This document shows, piece by piece, positions 7,993 to 14,094 of a stretch of DNA of 14,530 nt. The first letter of the stretch is position 1. Each line of letters starts with the position of its first letter. The stretch spans positions 1-14,530 of the forward strand of contig JASLDW010000070.1 of assembly GCA_030151365.1 (NCBI GenBank). Direction: 5' to 3'. This stretch comes from Lysobacter sp. GTDB taxonomy: Bacteria; Pseudomonadota; Gammaproteobacteria; Xanthomonadales; Xanthomonadaceae. A program made the position numbers and the translations under genes. The notes beneath the pieces were generated by a model. The model had not been told where the DNA came from. It saw only the letters and a program-made list of their open reading frames with translations, and searched no databases.

Positions 7993-8049
7993 GCTCCTGC
8001 TCCGCGCCTGCCCGCGCGGGGAAAGTCGATGGAAACGACATGCAGGAAC
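7993..8049 (-). promoter_or_regulatory. Candidate SD-sequestering hairpin in the btuB leader
   Basis: On the minus strand GTTCCTGC (8049-8042) can pair with GCAGGAGC (8000-7993), giving 8 bp with one G-U wobble. The second arm contains the AGGAG ribosome-binding site of btuB. The 41-nt loop holds two further small stems: GTCG/CGAC, and CCGCGC/GCGCGG at plus coordinates 8002-8007 and 8014-8019. This fits a translational OFF platform downstream of the cobalamin aptamer. The pairing is seen in the sequence; its regulatory use is inferred. Confidence 0.5.
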
Positions 8050-8111
8050 GCGTAACGGACACGCGGGCTGGCCGCGATCACCGCCACCATGCCCACCGCA
8101 TGTCCGGGAAT

Positions 8112-8302
8112 GCTTCGGCCGGTCTCCGGGCTCGCGAGCGTTGCGGATCGGCGCCTTCCCATGCTCGAAGCACAGTGGCATTCGCCTGTCCTGGACCCAT
8201 CGTGCTCATGCAAGAGCCGGGGACCTGCTCGCCTACCGTTGCGGGGGCAGCTCCGGAATTTCACCGGATTCCCGTTTCAACCGCTCGCGCGGTCACCGAG
8301 GC
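8112..8302 (-). promoter_or_regulatory. Cobalamin (AdoCbl) riboswitch aptamer
   Basis: Read on the minus strand, this leader contains the conserved cobalamin riboswitch blocks in order. These are GGTTGAAACGGGAATCCGGT followed by GAAATTCCGGAGCTGCCCCC and GCAACGGTA (within about 8234-8284), the core element GCCACTG (8179-8173), GGGAAGGC (about 8160-8153), and the B12 box region GAGCCCGGAGACCGGCC (8133-8117). A closing P1 helix can be drawn between GCCTCGG (8302-8296) and CCGAAGC (8118-8112), 6 of 7 pairs, and defines the ends used here. Known function: binding of adenosylcobalamin or a related corrinoid represses the downstream gene, here btuB. About 120 nt separate the aptamer from the btuB ATG; that stretch holds the putative expression platform. 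Confidence 0.95.
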
Positions 8303-8308
8303 CCGCAC

Positions 8309-8314
8309 AGTCTA
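8309..8314 (-). promoter_or_regulatory. Candidate -10 element for the btuB riboswitch transcript
   Basis: TAGACT on the minus strand matches the sigma70 -10 consensus at 4 of 6 positions. A start about 7 nt downstream falls at about 8302, exactly where the P1 helix of the riboswitch begins. No convincing -35 box is present 17 bp upstream (CAGTGT at that position). The position supports the call more than the sequence does. Confidence 0.45.
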
Positions 8315-8324
8315 CCCGATCGGG
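8315..8324. repeat. 10-bp perfect palindrome between divergent promoters
   Basis: CCCGATCGGG is perfectly self-complementary and lies between the candidate minus-strand -10 (8309-8314) and the candidate plus-strand -10 (8331-8336). It could be an operator serving both directions. GC-rich palindromes containing CGATCG also arise by chance in this kind of genome, so the functional call is weak. Confidence 0.35.
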
Positions 8325-8330
8325 GGCCGC

Positions 8331-8336
8331 TACACT
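8331..8336 (+). promoter_or_regulatory. Candidate -10 element for the oxygenase operon
   Basis: TACACT matches the sigma70 -10 consensus at 4 of 6 positions. A start near 8343 would give a leader of about 23 nt before the ATG at 8366. There is no good -35 box in the expected place (CAGTCT). It is almost back to back with the minus-strand -10, so the two promoters would interfere. Confidence 0.4.
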
Positions 8337-8365
8337 GGGCGCTGGCAACGCCGCACCCTGGACCC

Positions 8366-9262
8366 ATGAGCCTGCAATTGCATATCGACCTCGCCCGCTG
8401 GCTGCGCGACCGCCTCGACGACGGCACCTCGCGCGAGATGGTCATGGCATCGATGCTCGGCACCGGCTACGACGCCAAGACCACCGAACAGGCCTGCGCC
8501 CTCGCCTTCGACACGCCGGAAAAACTCGACGAGATCATCGCCAAGCAGGCCAAGGCCGCCGAGAACGCCAAACCGGCCGCCACCTGGGCCGAGGAATTCG
8601 TACCGGCCCATCCGATCCCGCTGGCGGAAGCGCGCAACCGCGTCCCCGCCGACCACGGCGACATCCAGGTCGTCGCGCGCTCCGGCCGTCCCTACGTGCT
8701 GGCGCTGGCGAACTTCCTGACCGCCGACGAATGCCATGAACTGATCGAATACGCGCGCGGTCGCATCAGTCGCGCCACCGTGGTCAACAGCGTCGATGGC
8801 GGCGACCTGGTGGACGAACGCCGCACCAGCGAGCTGGTGATGCTGCGCCTCGCCGAGACGCCGTTGATCGACCGCATCGACAAGCGCATCGAGGCGCTGA
8901 CCGGCATCCCGGTGCCGCACGGCGAAGGCCTGCAGGTGATGCGCTACACCGTCGGCGCCGAATACCAGGCGCATTACGACTATTTCGATTTCGCTTCGCC
9001 CGGCGAAGCCATGCACCTCAAGTTCGGCCAGCGCGTCGCGACACTGGTGATGTACCTCAACGATGTCGAGGGCGGTGGCCAGACCACTTTCCCCAATGGC
9101 GACATCGAAGTGGTGCCGCAAACCGGCAACGCGGTCTATTTCGCCTACACCGATCGCGAGGGCCGCAGCGACACCATGTCGTTCCATGGCGGCGCACCGG
9201 TGACCGCGGGCGAGAAGTGGATCGCCACCAAGTGGATGCGCGAGCGCCCGTACCACAGCTGA
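8366..9262 (+). CDS. Prolyl-4-hydroxylase-like Fe(II)/2-oxoglutarate oxygenase
   Basis: The 298-residue protein carries the full catalytic set of the prolyl 4-hydroxylase alpha-subunit family. His203 and Asp205 in HYDYFDF and distal His274 in SFHGGAPV bind iron, and Lys284 in AGEKWIATKW would bind the 2-oxoglutarate carboxylate. RVATLVMYLNDVEGGGQTTF (223-242) is the typical strand-turn block. These enzymes hydroxylate peptidyl proline or a related target, with decarboxylation of 2-oxoglutarate to succinate. Residues 1-75 form a helical N-terminal region and there is no signal peptide, so it is probably cytoplasmic. The start at 8366 is weakly supported by TGGA about 5 nt upstream; in-frame codons further 5' run into the riboswitch on the other strand. 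Its stop is 10 nt before the next ATG, and the downstream SD site abuts the stop. The target protein is unknown; bacterial precedents include EF-Tu. Confidence 0.9.
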   Translation: MSLQLHIDLARWLRDRLDDGTSREMVMASMLGTGYDAKTTEQACALAFDTPEKLDEIIAKQAKAAENAKPAATWAEEFVPAHPIPLAEARNRVPADHGDIQVVARSGRPYVLALANFLTADECHELIEYARGRISRATVVNSVDGGDLVDERRTSELVMLRLAETPLIDRIDKRIEALTGIPVPHGEGLQVMRYTVGAEYQAHYDYFDFASPGEAMHLKFGQRVATLVMYLNDVEGGGQTTFPNGDIEVVPQTGNAVYFAYTDREGRSDTMSFHGGAPVTAGEKWIATKWMRERPYHS

Positions 9263-9272
9263 GGACTTCGCG

Positions 9273-9899
9273 ATGTCGAAGAAATCGAAACCGTTCCACC
9301 CGACCGTGGTCACGCTCAAGCTGGATGAAGCGCGCCCCACCCAGATTTCCGTCGGCATGGCCGAAGTGGACGACAAGCGCCGCGAGTGGAAGAAACTCGG
9401 GCGCAACAAGCGCCAGGAAATGATCGGTTCGCACGTCTTCCCCGGCGTGTTCGGCCCGGACCGGCAGGTCTACATCGTCGATCACCATCATTTGGGACTG
9501 GCGATGCTGCTCGACGGCATCCCCACCGCGACAGCGATGATCCAGCGCGATTTCTCGATGCTGGAGGGATCGGTGTTCTGGCGGACGATGGAGTATTTCC
9601 GCTGGGCCCACCCCTACGATCGCGACGGCCATCGCGTCGCCTACTCGGAAATCCCCGGGTCGCTGCGCCAGATGGAGGACGATCCCTATCGCGCGCTGTC
9701 CGCCTATGTGCGCACCCATGGCGGCTATGCCAAGGACGCGCTGCCTTATTCGGAATTCCTCTGGGCCGATTTCTTCCGACCGCAGTTCAAGTTGAAGAAA
9801 TCGCGTCCGGCCAAGGCCGACATCAAGCGCGCAGTGACGTTGGCACAACAACCCGATGCGTCCTACCTGCCCGGCTGGAGCGGACCACACCACGCGTGA
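9273..9899 (+). CDS. ParB-like putative nuclease (PF08857/ParBc_2 type)
   Basis: A 208-residue protein that matches my memory of the ParB-like putative nuclease family. The signature elements are ISVGMAEVDDKRREWKKL (25-42), YIVDHHHLGLAML (67-79) with the Asp-His-His-His core at 70-73, WRTMEYFRWAHPYDRDG (103-119), IPGSLRQMEDDPYRALSAYV (127-146), and GGYAKD followed by PYSEFLWADFFR (150-169). The family is named for distant similarity to the ParB N-terminal domain; I know of no established biochemical role, and chromosome partitioning should not be assumed. There is no signal peptide and the N-terminus is basic. The start at 9273 is supported by GAGGA (9261-9265), which begins at the final bases of the oxygenase stop, giving likely translational coupling. 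The stop TGA (9897-9899) overlaps the GTG start of the transporter gene. Confidence 0.83.
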   Translation: MSKKSKPFHPTVVTLKLDEARPTQISVGMAEVDDKRREWKKLGRNKRQEMIGSHVFPGVFGPDRQVYIVDHHHLGLAMLLDGIPTATAMIQRDFSMLEGSVFWRTMEYFRWAHPYDRDGHRVAYSEIPGSLRQMEDDPYRALSAYVRTHGGYAKDALPYSEFLWADFFRPQFKLKKSRPAKADIKRAVTLAQQPDASYLPGWSGPHHA

Positions 9900-11515
9900 A
9901 CGCGACGCCTGCCGCCTCCGGCTTGCGCGGCGACGTCATCGCCGGACTCTCGGTGGCGGCATTGCTGGTGCCGGAAGCGCTGGCCTATTCCGGGATCGCC
10001 GGCCTGCCGCCGAGCGCGGGCGTGATCGCGCTGCTGGTCGGCCTGCTGGCATATGGCGTGATCGGCCAGAGCCGCTTCGCGATCGTTTCCGGGACCTCGT
10101 CCGCCGCCGCATTGCTCGCCGCCGATCTCGCCGCGGCGCAACCCGTCGCCGATCGTGCCGCATTCGCGGCCACGCTGGTGGTCGCCACCGGGGTCTGCTT
10201 CGGAATCGCGGCGCTGCTCAGGCTGGGGGGATTGTCGAACCTGATCGCGCGACCGGTGTTGCGCGGCTACGCCGCCGGGCTCGCCTGCGTCATCGCCTTC
10301 AAGCAATGCGCGCATCTCGTACAGATCCCGTCGACGCAGGCCCAGCCGCTGATGCTGTTTGCGGAGCTGGTGCAGGGATATTCGCGCTGGGCGTGGCCGG
10401 GCCTCGCCACCGGCATCGTCGCCCTCGCGCTGCTGTTCGCGTTCGCGCGCCTGCGCATGTTGCCCGGCGCATTGATCGTCGCGGGCATCGGCATCGCGGC
10501 CGCGCCATGGCTGTCGACCCATGGCGTCGCACTGGTGGGTCCATCGACCTTGCTGCCGACATTCGCCGCGCCGGCCTTGCCGCCTGCCGGCGAATGGCTG
10601 GGCACGCTGCAACTCGGCGCGGCATTGGTGCTGGTGCTCTACGCCGAGTCCTACAGCGCGATCACCGCGGCGGCGATGCGCCACGGCGACCCGGTGCAGC
10701 GCAATCGCGACCTGTTCGCGCTTGCCGTCGCCAACCTCGCGTCGGGCGCGTTGCGCGGACTGCCGGTCGGCGCCGGCTTCACCGCCACCAGCGCCAACGA
10801 CGACGCTGGCGCGCAGTCACGCCGCGCCGGACTCATTGCGGCACTCGCCAGCGCGATCCTCGCCATCCTCTGCGCACCGCTGATCGCGCGCATCCCGCTG
10901 CCGGTGCTGGCGGCGATCGTCATTCACGCCGTTTCCGGCGCCTGGGCACCGTCGGCGTTCCGGCCCTATTTCCTGTGGCGCCGCGACCGCATGCTGCTGG
11001 TCGCGGCGGCGATCGCGGTGCTGGTGTTCGGCATCCTCAACGGCCTGCTGATCGCGGTCGTGCTCAGTGTCGTGTTGTGGTTGCACCAGGTCGCGACGCC
11101 GCGCCTGAGCGTGCTTGGCCGCCTGCCCGGCAGCCACGATTTCGTCCGCATCGACCAGCATCCCGACGCCCGCGCCGTGCCCGGCTGGCTGGTGCTGCGC
11201 CCCGAGGAACCGCTGTTCTTCGCCAACGCCGCGGCGATGTTCGATGTCGCCCATGCCCGCGTCCTCGAGGCAGGCGGCATCCACACCGTCGTGCTGAGCC
11301 TGGAAGCGTCCTCCGACCTCGACGGCACGTCGGTGGAAGTGCTGGGCAACTTCGCCACCTGGCTGTCCAATCGCGGCATCGGCTTGCGCATTGCCCGTCC
11401 GCGCCAGCGCATCGTCGACCTGCTGGAACGCGCCCGCCTGCCCGACCTGCCGCCCGCGGATCTGCGCTACTGGAGCGTCGATGACGCGGTGCAACAAAAT
11501 CGCATAAGCACATGA
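9896..11515 (+). CDS. SulP/SLC26 family anion transporter with STAS domain
   Basis: The 539-residue protein begins with the SulP hallmark RGDVIAGLSVAALLVPEALAYSGIAGLPP (11-39), followed by 10 or more hydrophobic segments to about residue 398, and a C-terminal STAS domain (about 410-535) containing SLEASSDLDGTSVEVLGNF. SulP proteins move sulfate, bicarbonate, dicarboxylates or related anions across the inner membrane; the substrate cannot be told from sequence. I placed the start at GTG 9896-9898, which overlaps the previous TGA as GTGA and sits just before the first SulP motif. There is no strong SD site, consistent with reinitiation after the ParB-like gene. The segment GLPVGAGFTATSANDDAGAQ (288-307) diverges from the usual GxFSRSAVNxxAGArTP block of the family. 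No clear terminator follows; a small GC hairpin lies about 20 nt downstream. Confidence 0.92.
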   Translation: MNATPAASGLRGDVIAGLSVAALLVPEALAYSGIAGLPPSAGVIALLVGLLAYGVIGQSRFAIVSGTSSAAALLAADLAAAQPVADRAAFAATLVVATGVCFGIAALLRLGGLSNLIARPVLRGYAAGLACVIAFKQCAHLVQIPSTQAQPLMLFAELVQGYSRWAWPGLATGIVALALLFAFARLRMLPGALIVAGIGIAAAPWLSTHGVALVGPSTLLPTFAAPALPPAGEWLGTLQLGAALVLVLYAESYSAITAAAMRHGDPVQRNRDLFALAVANLASGALRGLPVGAGFTATSANDDAGAQSRRAGLIAALASAILAILCAPLIARIPLPVLAAIVIHAVSGAWAPSAFRPYFLWRRDRMLLVAAAIAVLVFGILNGLLIAVVLSVVLWLHQVATPRLSVLGRLPGSHDFVRIDQHPDARAVPGWLVLRPEEPLFFANAAAMFDVAHARVLEAGGIHTVVLSLEASSDLDGTSVEVLGNFATWLSNRGIGLRIARPRQRIVDLLERARLPDLPPADLRYWSVDDAVQQNRIST

Positions 11516-11526
11516 CTTTCGTTGTG

Positions 11527-11558
11527 TTGACGCGCCGCCCCACCGGGGTGTTAATACT
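11527..11558 (+). promoter_or_regulatory. Candidate promoter of the second TonB-dependent receptor gene
   Basis: TTGACG (11527-11532) is a good -35 match. An AT-rich segment TTAATACT (11551-11558) lies downstream in the -10 position, with a spacing of 18 to 20 bp depending on the hexamer chosen. The spacer carries a small GC hairpin (CGCCCC, loop ACC, GGGGTG) that could also act as a weak terminator for the upstream transporter operon. The predicted leader to the ATG at 11585 is short. Confidence 0.4.
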
Positions 11559-11571
11559 GCGTTAAACCAAC

Positions 11572-11578
11572 AAGGAGG
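11572..11578 (+). promoter_or_regulatory. Strong Shine-Dalgarno site
   Basis: AAGGAGG is a near-perfect anti-16S match placed 6 nt before the ATG at 11585. It fixes the start of the downstream receptor gene and predicts strong translation, unlike the weak sites in the operon just upstream. Confidence 0.9.
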
Positions 11579-11584
11579 TCAGCC

Positions 11585-13990
11585 ATGACCCGTCTTTCCC
11601 TGCTTTCCGTGGCGATTGCCGCCGGCCTCGCCAGTCCCCTGGCCGTCCATGCCCAGACCGCTGCACCGGTCACGCCGGCAGCCCAGACCGACAAGAGTGA
11701 TCTCGACAGGGTCGTGGTCACCGGTACCCGTACCAGCACCCGCACCGTCGTGACTTCGCAGTCGCCGATCGACATCGTGTCGGCGGAAACGCTGAAGGCT
11801 ACCGGCACCAGCGAACTCGCGACCGCGCTGTCGCGCGTGCTGCCGTCGCTGAACTTCCCGCGCCCGGCACTGACCGACGGCACCAGCGCGATCCGTCCGG
11901 CGCAGCTGCGCGGCCTCGCGCCCGACCAGGTGCTGGTGCTGGTCAACGGCAAGCGCCGCCATACGTCATCGCTGCTCAACATCAACGGCTCGGTCGGCCG
12001 CGGTTCGGCGCCGGTCGATCTCAACACCATTCCGATGTCGGCCATCGACCACGTCGAAGTGCTGCGCGATGGCGCATCGGCGCAATACGGCTCCGACGCG
12101 ATCGCCGGCGTGGTCAACGTGATCCTCAAGAACGCCGATCACGGCGGTAGCCTCGGCTACACGCAGGGCAAGACCGCCGAAGGCGACGGCGAGCGCATCG
12201 AAGTCGCCGGTGACGCCGGCTTCAAGTTCGCCGGCGAACGTGGTGCCGTGCACCTGTCGGCGCAGGTGAACCGCCAGGAGCACACCAATCGTGCCGGCCC
12301 GTATCAGGGCGCGCCTTCGGCATCGCAGGCCGCGGTCGGCCAGACGGCTTTCATCTTCGGCGAACCTTCGGTCCGCGCCCACGCGTTCTCGGTGAACAGC
12401 AGTTTCAGGATCAACGACAAGATCGAGCTGTACGGCTGGGGCACGGCGAGCAACCGCAACATCACGTCCTACGCGTTCTTTCGCGCACCGGGCAGCGCCA
12501 ACAACGTTCCCGCGGTCTATCCGCTCGGCTACGTGCCGGAGATCAACAACATCTCCAAGGACAACTCGGCTGTGCTGGGCGCGCGCGGCACCCTCGGCAA
12601 CGACTGGGATTGGGACCTGAGCTACAACTACGGTTACAACCATCTCGATTTCTACACCCGCCACACCCTCAACGTCGGCCTCGGCACGGCGTCACCCACC
12701 CAGTTCTACGACGGCGCGCTGGAAACCACCCAGAACGTGGTGAACCTCGACCTGCGCAAGCAGTTCAACATCGGTACCGCTTCGCCGCTGAGCGTCGCCT
12801 TCGGCGCCGAATCACGCCACGACAAGTGGAACCAGTCGCCGGGCGAATACCTCTCCTACGCCGGGATCAACCCGAACAGGCCCGGCGCGCAGGGCTTCGG
12901 CGGTTTCGCGCCGTCGGTGTCCGGCCATTACCACCGCCGCAGCTACGCCGTGTACGCGGATGCCGAAACCGACATCACCAGCAAGTTCAGCGCGGACGCC
13001 GCGGTGCGCTACGAGCACTTCAGCGACTTCGGCAGCAAGACCTCGGGCAAGCTCTCGGCACGCTATGCCTTCACCCCGAATTTCGCCTTGCGCGGCACCA
13101 TCTCGACCGGCTTCCGTGCACCGTCGCTGGCGCAGCAATACTTCCAGACCGTCAGCACCAACTTCCTGGCGGGCAATCCGAATCCGTTCGAGATCCGCAC
13201 CTTCCCGGCCAGCAGCGCGACCGCCAAGGCGTTCGGCGCCGAACCGCTGAAGCCGGAAACGTCGAAGTCGGCCAGCCTCGGCGTGGTGGCGCAACCGTTG
13301 CATGGCCTGTTCGTGACCGTGGACGCCTACCAGGTGAACGTGAAGGATCGCATCGTGCTGTCCTCCAACCTCACCGGCAATGGCGTGATCGCGCTGCTGC
13401 AATCGCAGGGCATCTTCGGCGTGACCGGCGGCCGCTACTTCACCAATGCAGTGGATACCCGCAGTCGCGGCGTTGATCTGGTCGGCAGCTACCGCTGGCG
13501 CATCGACGGCGGCAGCACGCTCGACCTGACCGCCGGCTACAACTACAGCAGCACCAAGATCACGCACATCGCGCCGAACCCGGCGGTGCTGCAATCGGCC
13601 GGCCTGAACCTCCAGCGCATCGACCGCACCGAAATCGGCCGCATCGAGGAAGGCTATCCGCACAACAAGATCACGCTGTCCGGTCTGTGGAAGGCACGCA
13701 ACTGGGAGGCTTCGCTCTCCGGTACGCGCTATGGCAGCGTCACCTCGCGCGTGGTCCCGCCGACCACCACGATCGACCAGACCTACAGCGCGAAATGGAT
13801 CGCCGATGCGGCGGTGAGCTACAAGCTCGGTGGCTGGAAGTTCACGGTCGGCGCCGACAACCTGTTCAACACCTATCCGGACCAGAACGCCTTCGTCAAC
13901 TCGACCAGCGGCCAGTTCCCGTACAGCAGCCTGTCGCCGTTCGGCTTCAGCGGTCGCTACGTGTACGGCAAGGTCGGTTTCAGCTGGTGA
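11585..13990 (+). CDS. TonB-dependent outer-membrane receptor, substrate unknown
   Basis: An 801-residue TonB-dependent receptor. It has a signal peptide (cleavage after VHA, residue 23), a TonB box DLDRVVVTGTR (39-49), and a plug domain at about 55-185. The plug includes RPAQLRGLAPDQVLVLVNGKRRH (104-126), DLNTIPMSAIDHVEVLRDGASAQYGSDAIAGVVNVIL (145-181). A 22-strand type barrel follows, with FRAPSLAQQYFQ and LKPETSKSASLGV, ending in an aromatic residue (KVGFSW) as expected for outer-membrane assembly. The plug resembles a widespread proteobacterial subgroup annotated as iron-complex or unspecified receptors; nothing in the sequence identifies the ligand. It has its own SD site and probably its own promoter, and a strong terminator follows 21 nt after the stop, so it looks monocistronic. 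Confidence 0.93.
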   Translation: MTRLSLLSVAIAAGLASPLAVHAQTAAPVTPAAQTDKSDLDRVVVTGTRTSTRTVVTSQSPIDIVSAETLKATGTSELATALSRVLPSLNFPRPALTDGTSAIRPAQLRGLAPDQVLVLVNGKRRHTSSLLNINGSVGRGSAPVDLNTIPMSAIDHVEVLRDGASAQYGSDAIAGVVNVILKNADHGGSLGYTQGKTAEGDGERIEVAGDAGFKFAGERGAVHLSAQVNRQEHTNRAGPYQGAPSASQAAVGQTAFIFGEPSVRAHAFSVNSSFRINDKIELYGWGTASNRNITSYAFFRAPGSANNVPAVYPLGYVPEINNISKDNSAVLGARGTLGNDWDWDLSYNYGYNHLDFYTRHTLNVGLGTASPTQFYDGALETTQNVVNLDLRKQFNIGTASPLSVAFGAESRHDKWNQSPGEYLSYAGINPNRPGAQGFGGFAPSVSGHYHRRSYAVYADAETDITSKFSADAAVRYEHFSDFGSKTSGKLSARYAFTPNFALRGTISTGFRAPSLAQQYFQTVSTNFLAGNPNPFEIRTFPASSATAKAFGAEPLKPETSKSASLGVVAQPLHGLFVTVDAYQVNVKDRIVLSSNLTGNGVIALLQSQGIFGVTGGRYFTNAVDTRSRGVDLVGSYRWRIDGGSTLDLTAGYNYSSTKITHIAPNPAVLQSAGLNLQRIDRTEIGRIEEGYPHNKITLSGLWKARNWEASLSGTRYGSVTSRVVPPTTTIDQTYSAKWIADAAVSYKLGGWKFTVGADNLFNTYPDQNAFVNSTSGQFPYSSLSPFGFSGRYVYGKVGFSW

Positions 13991-14011
13991 TCGCCGTGTG
14001 ACTCATGTCGC

Positions 14012-14045
14012 AACAACAACGGGCCACAAGGCCCGTTGTTGTTTT
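14012..14045 (+). terminator. Intrinsic terminator after the receptor gene
   Basis: A perfect 14-bp stem is formed by AACAACAACGGGCC (14012-14025) and GGCCCGTTGTTGTT (14030-14043) around an ACAA loop, with two further T residues immediately after. The U-rich 3' arm and position 21 nt after the stop codon make this a strong Rho-independent terminator. In the reverse direction the A-rich arm also becomes T-rich, so it might work bidirectionally. Confidence 0.93.
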
Positions 14046-14094
14046 GCGCATAGAGGCATGCCATCCTCCGCTGCACTATTTACAGGGGGAAATC

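Noticed and set aside
8011..8020. CCCGCGCGGG palindrome in the btuB leader as an intrinsic terminator
   Set aside because: There is no T-run after it on the minus strand. It is better read as part of the nested stems in front of the SD site.
7989..8264. An upstream extension of the btuB frame that stays open through the riboswitch
   Set aside because: The extension encodes Arg-rich sequence, passes through conserved riboswitch nucleotides and would bury the signal peptide. The ATG at 7986-7988 has a good SD site.
4315..8369. Two further long + strand open frames (4315-6189 and 5904-8369)
   Set aside because: Both are antisense to the hydrolase and btuB genes, and the second runs through the riboswitch. 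They are rich in Val, Ala, Arg and His, as expected for shadows.
9273..9899. ParB-like gene as a plasmid partition system
   Set aside because: There is no ParA partner, no parS-like repeats and no helix-turn-helix domain. The protein belongs to a small stand-alone ParB-like family.
14011..14020. CAACAACAAC as a microsatellite
   Set aside because: It is one arm of a perfect terminator stem, matched by GTTGTTGTT.
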